Below are positions 54,865 to 63,449 of a stretch of 64,000 nucleotides of DNA, piece after piece. Positions within the stretch are counted from its first letter, which is position 1. The number at the start of each line of letters is the position of its first letter. Source of the stretch: Amaricoccus sp047275745 (GTDB lineage: Bacteria; Pseudomonadota; Alphaproteobacteria; Rhodobacterales; Rhodobacteraceae); contig NZ_JBKQWU010000007.1 in NCBI RefSeq assembly GCF_047275745.1, positions 1 to 64,000 on the forward strand. Direction: 5' to 3'. Made by a program: the position numbers and the translations under genes. The notes beneath the pieces were generated by a model. The model did not search any database. It worked only from the letters and a program-made list of their open reading frames with translations, and was not told where the DNA came from.

Positions 54865-55875
54865 ATGCTCGCCTATGCCATCCGGCGTCTGCTGTTCGCG
54901 GTCCCGACGCTGATCGCGATCAGCCTGATCATCTTCCTGATCCTCGATCTCGCCCCGACCGATCCGACGGCGAACCTGCCGATGACGATCCCGCAGGAGG
55001 TGCGCGAGGAGATCCGGCAGAGCCTCGGCCTCGGTCAGCCATTCCACGTCCGCTACCTCAAGTGGCTCTACCAGTTCATGGTGAACGAGCCGCTGCACGC
55101 GATCGAGCAATGGACCGGGCTCCGCTTTTCCGACACGCCCCGCGTGCGCGTGGTGAGCTGGCAGACGCGCTCTCCCGTGGTCGATCTGATCATGGAACGG
55201 CTGCCGCAGACGCTCTGGGTGGTCGGGCTGTCCTATCTGGTCGGCATTCTGATCGCGATCCCGATCGGCATCATCTCGGCCTATCGGCAGTATTCCTGGT
55301 TCGACCAGATCGGCACCTTCGTCTCGATGATCGGCTATTCGGTGCCGACCTTCTTCACCGGCCTCGTGCTCATCATGGTCTTCTCGGTCAATCTCGGCTG
55401 GCTGCCGTCGATCTACGACACCAATCTCCGGGTGACCGATCTGCCGAGCTTCTGGGCGCAGGTGAAGCAGATGATCATGCCGGTCGCGGTGCTCGCACTG
55501 CTGAACGCGGCGCAGCTCAGTCGCTACATGCGCGCCGCGATGCTCGACAATCTCGCGCAGGATTACGTCCGGACGGCCCGGTCGAAGGGGATGCGCGAAT
55601 GGGTGGTGGTGATGGTCCATGTGCTGCGCAACAGCCTCATTCCGGTGGTCACGGTGATCGCGCTCGGCGTGCCGCAGATCTTCGGCGGCGCGATCATCAC
55701 CGAGCAGATCTTCCGGGTGAACGGGCTCGGCCAGTTGCTCATCACCGGCATCCAGGGCGCCGACATCCCGCTCGTGCAGACGCTGACCTTCCTCTTCGCC
55801 GTCCTGATCGTGCTCTTCAACCTGATCGCCGATCTGCTCTACGGGATGCTGGACCCGAGGATTCGCTATGACTGA
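54865..55875 (+). CDS. Peptide-class ABC transporter permease (DppB type)
   Basis: A 336-residue inner-membrane permease. The first helix is AIRRLLFAVPTLIAISLIIFL. The EAA loop region reads LAQDYVRTARSKGMREWVVV, followed by the closing NGLGQLLITGIQGADIPLVQ and GMLDPRIRYD. A longer first periplasmic loop (residues 50-110) resembles other binding-protein-rich oligopeptide systems. Its end overlaps the next start by eight bases. Confidence 0.92.
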   Translation: MLAYAIRRLLFAVPTLIAISLIIFLILDLAPTDPTANLPMTIPQEVREEIRQSLGLGQPFHVRYLKWLYQFMVNEPLHAIEQWTGLRFSDTPRVRVVSWQTRSPVVDLIMERLPQTLWVVGLSYLVGILIAIPIGIISAYRQYSWFDQIGTFVSMIGYSVPTFFTGLVLIMVFSVNLGWLPSIYDTNLRVTDLPSFWAQVKQMIMPVAVLALLNAAQLSRYMRAAMLDNLAQDYVRTARSKGMREWVVVMVHVLRNSLIPVVTVIALGVPQIFGGAIITEQIFRVNGLGQLLITGIQGADIPLVQTLTFLFAVLIVLFNLIADLLYGMLDPRIRYD

Positions 55876-56824
55876 TCCCGCCATGCCTGATCCCGTGACG
55901 GTCAACTCCGCCGAACCGGGCGGCGGGGACGGGATCGAGACGCCGGAGCGGGGGCTCTGGAACGACGTCTGGTACCAGTTCCGCCAGCACAAGGGCGCGG
56001 TGGCGGGCGCGATCGTCTTCGCGATGATCATCTTCATCGTTGTCTTCGGACCGGTCCTCCACCCGGTCGATCCCACCCATATCGACGTGCGCGCCCGCAA
56101 CGCCTTGCCCTCGCTCGCCCATCCGATGGGCACCGACAACATTGGCCGCGACACCTTCGCCGGCATCATCCAGGGCGGGCGCATCTCGCTCGCCGTGGGC
56201 TTTACCGCCATGGCGCTGGCGCTGCTGCTCGGGACGCTGGTCGGCGTGCTGGCCGGCTACTACCGTCGGCTCGACGGCGTGCTGATGCGGGTGACGGACC
56301 TCTTCCTCGCGCTGCCGATCCTGCCGCTGCTCCTCGTCGTGATCCTGCTCTTTCGCGATTCCCTGCGCTCCGCTTTCGGCCCGGAGACCGGGATCTTCCT
56401 GCTCGTCGTCACCATCATCGGCGCGACCTCCTGGATGCAGACCGCGCGGATCGTGCGCGGCGACGTACTGGCGCTGAAGGAGCGGGAGTTCGTGCTGGCG
56501 GCCCGCTCGATCGGCACGCCGGACCGGCGGATCATCCTGCGCCACATCCTGCCGAACGTGCTGTCGCCGATCATGGTCTCGGCGACGCTCGGCATTGCCA
56601 ATGCGATCATCACGGAAAGCGCGCTCTCCTTTCTGGGCCTTGGCTTTCCTTCGGATTTTCCCACATGGGGGCGGCTGCTCTTCGACGGATCGAATTTCAT
56701 GGCGCTCAACCCGAGCCGGGTGATCTGGCCCGGCCTCGCGATCTCGCTCACCGTGCTCAGCGTCAACTACATGGGCGACGGGCTCCGCGACGCGCTCGAT
56801 CCCCGCATGCGCGGCCGCGCATGA
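55868..56824 (+). CDS. Peptide-class ABC transporter permease (DppC type)
   Basis: A 318-residue inner-membrane permease. A charged N-terminal tail of about 40 residues precedes the first helix (KGAVAGAIVFAMIIFIVVFG). HPMGTDNIGRDTFAGIIQGGR, the EAA loop around FVLAARSIGTPDRRI and LSFLGLGFPSDFPTWGRLL are conserved, and the end reads GDGLRDALDPRMRGRA. It closes the five-gene importer operon. Confidence 0.93.
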   Translation: MTDPAMPDPVTVNSAEPGGGDGIETPERGLWNDVWYQFRQHKGAVAGAIVFAMIIFIVVFGPVLHPVDPTHIDVRARNALPSLAHPMGTDNIGRDTFAGIIQGGRISLAVGFTAMALALLLGTLVGVLAGYYRRLDGVLMRVTDLFLALPILPLLLVVILLFRDSLRSAFGPETGIFLLVVTIIGATSWMQTARIVRGDVLALKEREFVLAARSIGTPDRRIILRHILPNVLSPIMVSATLGIANAIITESALSFLGLGFPSDFPTWGRLLFDGSNFMALNPSRVIWPGLAISLTVLSVNYMGDGLRDALDPRMRGRA

Positions 56825-56865
56825 CTGTGGCATTATGGCAACGCTCGCGCCGCGCTGACAGGGGT

Positions 56866-56892
56866 TTGATTAGCCTCGCAATCGTTTATTGT
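56866..56892 (+). promoter_or_regulatory. Candidate promoter of the acetyltransferase gene
   Basis: TTGATT at 56866-56871 (or TTTGAT one base earlier) and TATTGT at 56887-56892 with a 15- or 16-base spacer. They lie in an AT-richer patch after the importer operon and about 50 bases before the acetyltransferase start. Confidence 0.35.
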
Positions 56893-56942
56893 GCAATGCA
56901 GCATGGAAAGTGGGATCATTCCCGCGAACCACGGTGAGCACC

Positions 56943-57542
56943 ATGCCTTATGGAATGCCAAACATCAGCTTCATCGGCCATCCGATGCCGATGCCGTGCC
57001 CGGGCCATGCAGGCCTCGGCTTTCGTCTCGGCCGGTCGGCCGATGCCGACCTCGTGCTGGATCACCTGCGGCGGCTGTCGCAACTCGACCAGCGCCTGCG
57101 GTTTCGCGGCGCGCTGAGCGACGCGGGCCTGTGCCGCCACGCGACGGGTCTCTGGGACCGGGTCGATCTCGTGCTGATCGCCCAGGACGGCCTGCTCTGG
57201 GCCTCGCCGCCGCTGCGTCCCGGTCCGGTACGCGCGGTCGCGGAGGTGGCCATCGATGGCGACACGGCGGAAATCGCCGTCTCGGTCGACGAGAGCCTTC
57301 GCCGCCGGGGTCTTGGCGCCTGGCTGACGCGGACAGCCGGATTTCTTCTCGCACCGCGCGGCGTGACGCGGCTCAAGGCCTACACGCTGGCGGACAACAC
57401 GTCGATGGTGGCGCTCGGCCGCGCCAGCGGCGCCGAGATCCGCACGGAGGGCGACGAGATCGAGATCGACTTCGACGTCGCGACCCTCCGTCGCGCCTAT
57501 CTCCAGCGCCGGACCCAGGGGCTCTTCCGCGAGGCCAGTTGA
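56943..57542 (+). CDS. GNAT-family N-acetyltransferase
   Basis: A 199-residue cytoplasmic protein with a GNAT core. VAEVAIDGDTAEIAVSVDES forms strands three and four, followed by the acetyl-CoA loop RRRGLGAWLTR (R-x-x-G-x-G/A type) and KAYTLADNTSMVALGRASGA. The first 30 residues are rich in Met and Pro (MPYGMPNISFIGHPMPMPCP), which is odd. ATG 56943 has GGTGAG before it. The substrate is unknown. Confidence 0.85.
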   Translation: MPYGMPNISFIGHPMPMPCPGHAGLGFRLGRSADADLVLDHLRRLSQLDQRLRFRGALSDAGLCRHATGLWDRVDLVLIAQDGLLWASPPLRPGPVRAVAEVAIDGDTAEIAVSVDESLRRRGLGAWLTRTAGFLLAPRGVTRLKAYTLADNTSMVALGRASGAEIRTEGDEIEIDFDVATLRRAYLQRRTQGLFREAS

Positions 57543-57631
57543 GCGCGCCGGGCCGCCCCTGTTCTTCCCTTGTTCCATCGCCCCGCCCGACGGGGTATCT
57601 GGGGAGGCGAAGAAACCGGGGGATGTTCAGC

Positions 57632-58261
57632 ATGATCGGCCGGATCATAGAGACGGAGGCGGATGTCGCCGAGGGAGCGGCCTGGCTCTCCGTGCACGAG
57701 CCGCGGTTCGCGCGGGCGCTGGAGATGACCGGCCCGCTCCCGCTCCGCCGCCGCTCCGACGGGTTCGCCACCTTGTTTTCCGCGATCGTGAGCCAGCAGG
57801 TCTCCACAGCCTCGGCGACCGCTATCTGGGGGCGGGTCGAGGCACTCGGCGCGCATGAGCCGGAGCGGCTCTCCGGCCTCACGGACGAGGATCTGCGCGG
57901 CTGCGGCCTGTCGCGACAGAAGATCTCCTACGCGCGCGCGATCGCGGAGAGCGGCGTCGATTTCGCGGCGCTCAGGACCATGCCCGACGCGGATGTCGTC
58001 GCCGAACTGGTGCGCATCAAGGGGATCGGGGTCTGGACCGCGGAGATCTATGTGATGTTCAGCCTCGGACGCGCCGATGTCTTCGCGCCGGGCGATCTCG
58101 CGCTTCGCGACGCCGCGCGGGTGCTCTTCGACCTCGAGACGCGACCGAGCGAGCCCGAACTGCGCGCGATGAGCCTCGACTGGTCGCCCTGGCGCGCGGT
58201 TGCGGCCCGCCTGCTCTGGGCCTATTACCGCGTGGTGAACAACCGCGAGGGGGTGCGATGA
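57632..58261 (+). CDS. DNA-3-methyladenine glycosylase (AlkA/HhH-GPD)
   Basis: A 209-residue base-excision repair enzyme that removes alkylated purines. The helix-hairpin-helix is RIKGIGVWTAEIYVMF and the catalytic Asp155 is in FAPGDLALRD. The early SAIVSQQVSTASATAIWGR helix is also conserved. It lacks the N-terminal AlkA domain, so it resembles the short yeast MAG-like form. ATG 57632 is chosen because GGGGG lies nine bases upstream; ATG 57623 is possible. Its stop overlaps the hydrolase start as ATGA. Confidence 0.9.
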   Translation: MIGRIIETEADVAEGAAWLSVHEPRFARALEMTGPLPLRRRSDGFATLFSAIVSQQVSTASATAIWGRVEALGAHEPERLSGLTDEDLRGCGLSRQKISYARAIAESGVDFAALRTMPDADVVAELVRIKGIGVWTAEIYVMFSLGRADVFAPGDLALRDAARVLFDLETRPSEPELRAMSLDWSPWRAVAARLLWAYYRVVNNREGVR

Positions 58262-58944
58262 GCGAGAGGATCGCCGGACTGACGACGAAGCGGCGCGCCG
58301 CGCGGAACGGGAAGGCGGACAGCCTGGTCATCTTCCTGCATGGCTATGGCGCCGATGCCGAGGATCTGCTCGGCCTCGCCGATCCGCTGGCGCCGCATCT
58401 GCCCGACACGATGTTTCTCGCGCCGGACGCGCCGGAACGGTGCCGCAACAATCCGATGGGATTCCAGTGGTTTCCCATCCCGTGGCTCGATGGCACGCCC
58501 GAGGCCGCGGCCGAGGCCGCGGCGCACGCGGCGTTTCAGGCGCTCAACGGCTGGCTCGACGCGGTCGCGCTCGAGACCGGGATCGGGCCGGAACGGACCG
58601 TGCTCCTCGGTTTCAGCCAGGGGACGATGATGGCGCTTCAGGTCGGGCTGCGCCGCGCGGCGCCGCTCGCGGGGATCGTCGGATTCTCCGGCCGCCTGCT
58701 CCGGCCCGCCACGCTCGAATCCGAGATCCGGAGCAAGCCGCCAGTCCTGCTGATCCATGGCGATCAGGACCCGGTCGTGCCCTTCGAGAGCCTGAAGGAA
58801 GCCGCGGACGCGCTCGTCACCGCGGGGGTCGAGACCTATGCCCATGTGTCTCGCGGCACCGCACACGGAATAGCACCGGACGGGCTCGGCCTCGCGCTCG
58901 GCTTCATCCGCGACCGCTTCGCCGCCGCCGGCGCGCCGTCATAA
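58258..58944 (+). CDS. Alpha/beta hydrolase, phospholipase/carboxylesterase family
   Basis: A 228-residue esterase. HGYGADAEDLLGLA contains the oxyanion loop. The catalytic triad is Ser120 in LLGFSQGTMMA, Asp171 in HGDQDPVVP and His203 in GTAHGI. It resembles bacterial carboxylesterases related to acyl-protein thioesterases. The start overlaps the glycosylase stop. No signal peptide is present. Confidence 0.92.
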   Translation: MSERIAGLTTKRRAARNGKADSLVIFLHGYGADAEDLLGLADPLAPHLPDTMFLAPDAPERCRNNPMGFQWFPIPWLDGTPEAAAEAAAHAAFQALNGWLDAVALETGIGPERTVLLGFSQGTMMALQVGLRRAAPLAGIVGFSGRLLRPATLESEIRSKPPVLLIHGDQDPVVPFESLKEAADALVTAGVETYAHVSRGTAHGIAPDGLGLALGFIRDRFAAAGAPS

Positions 58945-59006
58945 TTTCGTCTATCCCACGCGATATTCTGCGCCCGGCCCCGCGCGAGGGGTCGGTATCT
59001 TGAGGC

Positions 59007-59034
59007 TTGTCAGCCTTCGCTGGCGAGATATAGT
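59007..59034 (+). promoter_or_regulatory. Strong sigma-70 type promoter upstream of the HNH gene
   Basis: TTGTCA at 59007-59012 and TATAGT at 59029-59034 each match the consensus in five of six positions and have a 16-base spacer. Transcription would start near 59041, about 64 bases before the HNH start codon. Confidence 0.6.
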
Positions 59035-59104
59035 TCGAGAGGGGCTTGGGCATGCGCCGTGCATCCGGCGGGGCGGGGACCAGGTCCGCGCAAGGGATGT
59101 ATTC

Positions 59105-59692
59105 ATGCTGCAAAGCACTCATACGCCCAGCTTTATCCGCAATCCCACGGGGTTGCGCGATCATCCCGCACTGGTCCTGAACGCCGATTTCCGACCGCTC
59201 TCCTATCTGCCGCTGTCCCTGTGGCCATGGCAGGAGGCGATCAAGGCTGCGATCCTCGACCGCGTGATGGTGCTGGCGGAATATGACACGGTGGTCCACT
59301 CGCCCACCGTGGAGATCCGGATACCCTCGGTGGTGGTTCTCAGGGACTACGTGAGGCCGGCCAGAACCTCGGCCTTCACCCGTTTCAATCTCTTTCTTCG
59401 CGATGAATTCACCTGCCAGTATTGCGGTGCCAAGGACCACCTGACCTTCGACCATGTGACCCCCCGCTCCAAGGGAGGCCGCACCACCTGGGAGAACGTC
59501 GTCGCCTCCTGCGGTCCCTGCAATCTCCACAAGGGCTCCAAGACCCTGCGCCAGGCCGGCATGACACTGCGCCGCCGTCCCCTGCGCCCGTCGCCGGAGG
59601 AACTGCGCAATACCGGGCGGAAGTTCCCGCCGAACCATCTGCACGAGAGCTGGATGGATTACCTCTACTGGGACGCCGAACTCGAGGCGTGA
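59105..59692 (+). CDS. HNH endonuclease family protein
   Basis: A 195-residue protein with a C-terminal HNH domain. Zinc pairs are C104-x2-C107 and C136-x2-C139. The HNH residues are in TFDHVTPRSKGG (H117), TTWENVV (N131) and CNLHKGSKT (H142). The N-terminal ALVLNADFRPLSYLPLSLWP is typical of a widespread chromosomal HNH group of unknown biological role. Start 59105 (MLQSTHTPSF) has AAGGGA upstream and follows the promoter at 59007. The 3' end overlaps dsbB by 28 bases. Confidence 0.92.
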   Translation: MLQSTHTPSFIRNPTGLRDHPALVLNADFRPLSYLPLSLWPWQEAIKAAILDRVMVLAEYDTVVHSPTVEIRIPSVVVLRDYVRPARTSAFTRFNLFLRDEFTCQYCGAKDHLTFDHVTPRSKGGRTTWENVVASCGPCNLHKGSKTLRQAGMTLRRRPLRPSPEELRNTGRKFPPNHLHESWMDYLYWDAELEA

Positions 59693-60144
59693 CGCGCCGC
59701 GCCGAGCCAGGTGAGCGCGAGGACGCCGGAGAGGATCGCGTTCCACCCGGGCATCGATATTCCCCCGAGGCTCCAGGCGATCTGGTCGCAGAGAACGACC
59801 GGGGTTTCCAGGATCTGGGTCATCAGGTCGCCCGCCGAGAGGGCGCCCGGCTCCGGCGCCGTGCAGCTCGTCGGACCCGTCCACCAGGCCTCTTCGACGC
59901 CGACGTGATAGACCGCGATCCCCGCGCCGACCGCGACCGCGATCGCGGCGATCGCAGCGAGGATGCGGTTCGGGACGACGAGGAAGGCGAGGGCGCAGAG
60001 GACGGCCACGGCATGCGGCCACCGCTGCAGCAGGCAGAGATCGCACGGGGCGAGCCCGCCGATATACTGGAAGGCGAAAGCGCCGATGAGGAGCGCGGCG
60101 GAGCCCGCGCCGGCGACGGCGGCGAGCGCCAGCGCCCGATCCAT
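59665..60144 (-). CDS. dsbB: Disulfide bond formation protein DsbB
   Basis: A 159-residue inner-membrane protein that reoxidises DsbA with quinone. The first cysteine pair is C34-D-L-C37 in APCDLCLLQRWPH; the second pair is C94 (PTSCTAP) and C119 (VVLCDQIAW). Four membrane helices are visible. Start 60144 (MDRALALAA) has GGAG nine bases upstream; 60159 and 60174 are alternative starts. The DUF2282 gene lies 183 bases upstream on the same strand. It overlaps the convergent HNH gene. Confidence 0.9.
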   Translation of the reverse strand: MDRALALAAVAGAGSAALLIGAFAFQYIGGLAPCDLCLLQRWPHAVAVLCALAFLVVPNRILAAIAAIAVAVGAGIAVYHVGVEEAWWTGPTSCTAPEPGALSAGDLMTQILETPVVLCDQIAWSLGGISMPGWNAILSGVLALTWLGAARHASSSASQ

Positions 60145-60327
60145 CGGAATCGTCTCCATATGCCGGCTTCCCATATGCTGACCACCCACGCTCGTCCCCG
60201 CTCCGGAGGCCAGAGCCACCACAGCGGCGCGGGATGGTCAAGGCCGGTCGGCCAGGCGCGCGACGGTGTGATCGCGGCCGGAGCGGCCCGGACCGGGGCG
60301 GGCCGTTTCGCATCGACGCTGGGGCGT

Positions 60328-60624
60328 TCAGCCCTGATCGCGATCGAGCGGCCGGATCGCGCCCCGCCTCGGCGTGCCATCCGCCTGCGCCGGGAGCGTC
60401 ATCGTCTGGCAGGTGCCGCGCGGCACCGCGACCCAGGCGTCGCCCTGATAATCCACGGTCGAGCGGCCCGCGTTCTCGCCCGTGCCGACCCCGTCGTTCT
60501 GCCCGGCGGGGGCGACGCCGAAGCACTTCTCGCTCGGTCCTTCCTGCCCGTCATCCGCCGGCTGCTGCGCCGCCGCCGCGCCGGCCGCGAGTGCCATCAC
60601 CAGAGCGACTTGTCCGATACGCAT
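60328..60624 (-). CDS. DUF2282 (bufferin BufA1-like) exported protein with only two cysteines
   Basis: A 98-residue exported protein. The signal peptide RIGQVALVMALAAGAAAAQ is followed by the DUF2282 core: EKCFGVAPAGQND, STVDYQGDAW and VPRGTC. Classical members have four cysteines, of which the central ones are modified by a DUF692 enzyme in copper-binding bufferins. Here only C34 and C72 remain, and Gly occupies the NDC position. A C-terminal tail LPAQADGTPRRGAI extends past the usual end. No DUF692 or DUF2063 gene is near. ATG 60624 has AGGAG upstream. The next gene on the strand is dsbB, which could support a single C34-C72 disulfide. Confidence 0.82.
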   Translation of the reverse strand: MRIGQVALVMALAAGAAAAQQPADDGQEGPSEKCFGVAPAGQNDGVGTGENAGRSTVDYQGDAWVAVPRGTCQTMTLPAQADGTPRRGAIRPLDRDQG

Positions 60625-60810
60625 CCGCGCCTCTCCTGTTCCTGCTCGACACAATCTCCGCCCGCGCAGTATCGGGCGCTGCGCGGCCGAGGCGCAAGGC
60701 CGACGCGCGAGACCGATGCGCGGGGGCGCTCGCCACTCCCCGACGGCGAAGAATGCTCCTATATGCCGAAGGCTGGAGGCGGGATCTCGGCGACGATCGG
60801 AGGAATGCGG

Positions 60811-61323
60811 ATGGAAATGCGGGGCTCGCGCGTGATCGGCGCCGCGCCGGAGCGGGTCTGGGCGGCGCTGATCGACCCCGAGGTGCTGCGCGCCAGCATT
60901 CCCGGCTGCGACTCGATGGAGGGCGATGTCGAGAACGGCTTCGAGGCGCGGGTCAGCCAGCGCATCGGCCCGGTCGGCGCGAGCTTCAACGGCAGGGTCG
61001 AGCTCGAGGACGTGCGGCCGGGGCGGGCCTACCGGCTCGTCTGTCACGGCAAGGGCGCCAACTCGGGCAGCGCGCGCGGCGGCGCCGATGTGACGCTCAC
61101 CGCGACGGAGGCGGGCGGTACGCGGCTCGACTACGATGTGACCGCGCATGTCGAGGGGCGGCTCGCCAGGCTCGGCGGGCGGTTGCTCGACACTTTCGCC
61201 AAGAAGATGGCGGAGCGGTTCTTCGAGAACTTCCAGCGCGTCGTCGAGGGCGGGGGCATGAGCGACGGCACGGCGGAGGAGAAGCGCGGCTGGCTGCGCC
61301 GGGTCTTCCAGGGCGAAGCCTGA
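60811..61323 (+). CDS. CoxG-like (SRPBCC fold) carbon monoxide dehydrogenase subunit G family protein
   Basis: A 170-residue protein of the CoxG family. The N-terminal EMRGSRVIGAAPERVWAALI leads to DPEVLRASIPGCDSME, the hallmark of the family. A lipid- or ligand-binding START-like fold is expected. The end has AKKMAERFFENFQ and then a short basic tail. No CO dehydrogenase genes are near, so it is an orphan. ATG 60811 is selected because GGAGG at 60799-60803 has ideal spacing to it; ATG 60805 is too close. Confidence 0.9.
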   Translation: MEMRGSRVIGAAPERVWAALIDPEVLRASIPGCDSMEGDVENGFEARVSQRIGPVGASFNGRVELEDVRPGRAYRLVCHGKGANSGSARGGADVTLTATEAGGTRLDYDVTAHVEGRLARLGGRLLDTFAKKMAERFFENFQRVVEGGGMSDGTAEEKRGWLRRVFQGEA

Positions 61324-61327
61324 GATC

Positions 61328-61666
61328 TCAGCCGCGCGGTCCGAACAGGATCACGCCCGCGCCCGCGAGGACGATCAGCCCGCCCGCGAGGTCGGAACGG
61401 TCGGGACGCACGCCCTCGGCGAGCCAGAGCCAGAGCAGCGAGCTTGCCACATAGACCCCGCCGTAGGCCGCGTAGGCGCGCCCGGCGGCGGCCGTCGTGA
61501 TGAAGGTCAGCGCCCAGGCGAAGAGCGCGAGCGACACCATCCCGGGCAGGAGCCAGAGCGCGCTCCGCCCGAGCCGGGCCCAGGCCCAGAACGCGAAACA
61601 GCCGCCGATTTCGGCGAGGGCGGCGAGAGCATAGATCGCAAAGTCTCGCATCGGTCGGTTTTCCAT
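61328..61666 (-). CDS. YnfA/UPF0060 family membrane protein
   Basis: A 112-residue inner-membrane protein with four helices. The family pattern is clear: LAEIGGCFAFWAWARLGRSA, FAWALTFITTAAAGRAYAAY and GGVYVASSLLWLW. It is structurally similar to SMR exporters; the role is unproven. Met6 (61651, MRDFAIYALAAL) is an equally likely start. It converges on the CoxG-like gene across four bases. Confidence 0.92.
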   Translation of the reverse strand: MENRPMRDFAIYALAALAEIGGCFAFWAWARLGRSALWLLPGMVSLALFAWALTFITTAAAGRAYAAYGGVYVASSLLWLWLAEGVRPDRSDLAGGLIVLAGAGVILFGPRG

Positions 61667-61763
61667 TGCCCTTGAGGGCGGTTCGCCCCCCGGTTAGCAT
61701 GTATGCCGCAACGAGAAGCGGCGGCCTTCGGGGAGTGTCGCCCCATAGCAGGAGAACGGTTCC

Positions 61764-63365
61764 TTGACATTCGCGCCCGTCACCCGCCGCGACACGCTGG
61801 CCGCAGCGCTCGCCTCCGGCGCCTTCTTCCTCCTGCCCCGCGTCGCCTCGGCGCAGGGCGTGGCGGAACTGGCGAGCGGTCCGGCCGAACCCTTCTCCTT
61901 CGACATCCTCCGGGGCATGGCGCGCGATCTCGCGGCCCAGCCCTTCGCCCCGGCCGCGGTGCCGGCGGCCGACGCGCAGATCCTCGAAGCGATCGACTAC
62001 GATCTCCACCAGCAGATCATCTATCGTTCCGAGGACACGCTCTGGGGCGAGGACGGCGAGGCCTCCAAGGTCCGTTTCTTCCATCCCGGCCGCTATTTCA
62101 AGGAGCCGGTCAGGATCTACGTGGTCGACGGCGGCCAGGCGCGCGAGATCCCCTTCACCACCGACCTCTTCGAGATGCCCGGGGACCATCCCGCGCGCAA
62201 CCTCGGCGCGGGTACGGGCTTCGCCGGCTTCCGGGTGATGGACGGCGAGCAGAAGGACGACTGGATGGCCTTCCTCGGCGCTTCCTACTGGCGCACGGCG
62301 GGCTATGTCGGCCAGTTCGGCATGTCGGTGCGAGGGCTTGCGATCGACGCCGGCGCGCCGACCCCCGAGGAATTTCCCCGGTTCACGCGCTTCTGGCTCG
62401 AAAAGGCTCCCGCGGGCGGGATCATCGCCTATGCGCTGATGGAAAGTCCGCGGGTGACCGGCGCCTATCGCATCGTCTCGCATCGCGACGATGGCATCTT
62501 CCAGGATGTCGATGCCAACATCTTCCTGCGCGGCGACATCGACCGGCTCGGCATCGCGCCGCTGACCTCGATGTTCTGGTACGGCAAGAACAACGGTTTC
62601 GTCGCCCCGGACTGGCGCCCGGAAGTTCATGACAGCGACGGTCTCGAGATCCTGACCGGCGGTGGCGAGCGGATCTGGCGGCCGCTCAACAACCCGCCCT
62701 ATGCGATGACGAACAGCTTCGGCGCCGATGGCGTGAAGGGCTTCGGCCTCGCCCAGCGCGAGCGGTCCTTCAGCGAATACGAGGACGACGGCGTCTTCTA
62801 CGAGAAGCGCGCCACGGTCTGGGTCGAGCCGAAGGGCGACTGGGGCCAGGGCGCGGTCACGCTGGTCGAGCTTTCGACCAATGACGAGATCCACGACAAT
62901 ATCGTCGCCTTCTGGCGGCCGGCGCAGCCCGCGACGGCGGGGACGGAATTCGATATCGCCTACAAGCTCAACTGGGTCGAGGCGAGCCCGGCGCCGGCGG
63001 TGGCGCAGTTCACCGCGACCCGGATCGGCGCGGGCGGCGTTCCGGGCCAGCCCCGGCCGGCGAACACGGTCAAGTTCGTCTGCGATCTCGACGGCAGGGG
63101 CTTCGAGGGGCTCGACCGGACGAGCGGCGTCGAGGCGAAGGTGGAGGCGAGCCGGGGGACGATCGGCCTGACGGTCGCCTATCCGATCGCGACGCAGGAA
63201 GGCTGGCGCGTGATGTTCGACCTCGACCTCGGGCCGGAGAGCGAGGACAATTCGCCGATCGACCTGCGGATGTTCGTCCAGCACGATGGCAAGGCGATGA
63301 GCGAGACCTGGCTCTATCAGGTCTTCCCGTCGCAGATGCGCGAGCTTCTCGCTTCCCACGCCTGA
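61764..63365 (+). CDS. Periplasmic glucan biosynthesis protein (OpgG/OpgD, MdoG family)
   Basis: A 533-residue periplasmic protein for synthesis of osmoregulated periplasmic glucans. The signal has twin arginines (PVTRRDTLAAALASGAFFLL, cleavage at ASAQG), like the Tat-exported OpgD. MdoG-family segments are LHQQIIYRSEDTLWG, FFHPGRYFKEPVRIY, LGASYWRTAG and GIAPLTSMFWYGKNN. No opgH glucosyltransferase gene is in the window. The start is TTG 61764 with AGGAGA upstream; no ATG occurs before the signal. Confidence 0.93.
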   Translation: MTFAPVTRRDTLAAALASGAFFLLPRVASAQGVAELASGPAEPFSFDILRGMARDLAAQPFAPAAVPAADAQILEAIDYDLHQQIIYRSEDTLWGEDGEASKVRFFHPGRYFKEPVRIYVVDGGQAREIPFTTDLFEMPGDHPARNLGAGTGFAGFRVMDGEQKDDWMAFLGASYWRTAGYVGQFGMSVRGLAIDAGAPTPEEFPRFTRFWLEKAPAGGIIAYALMESPRVTGAYRIVSHRDDGIFQDVDANIFLRGDIDRLGIAPLTSMFWYGKNNGFVAPDWRPEVHDSDGLEILTGGGERIWRPLNNPPYAMTNSFGADGVKGFGLAQRERSFSEYEDDGVFYEKRATVWVEPKGDWGQGAVTLVELSTNDEIHDNIVAFWRPAQPATAGTEFDIAYKLNWVEASPAPAVAQFTATRIGAGGVPGQPRPANTVKFVCDLDGRGFEGLDRTSGVEAKVEASRGTIGLTVAYPIATQEGWRVMFDLDLGPESEDNSPIDLRMFVQHDGKAMSETWLYQVFPSQMRELLASHA

Positions 63366-63449
63366 TACCTGTCCCCGTGACGCCGGCCCGGCGACCCTGA
63401 CCCGTGACACCGGCCTGTCTCGCGCCGCGCGGTCGGCGCGCGGCGGCTG

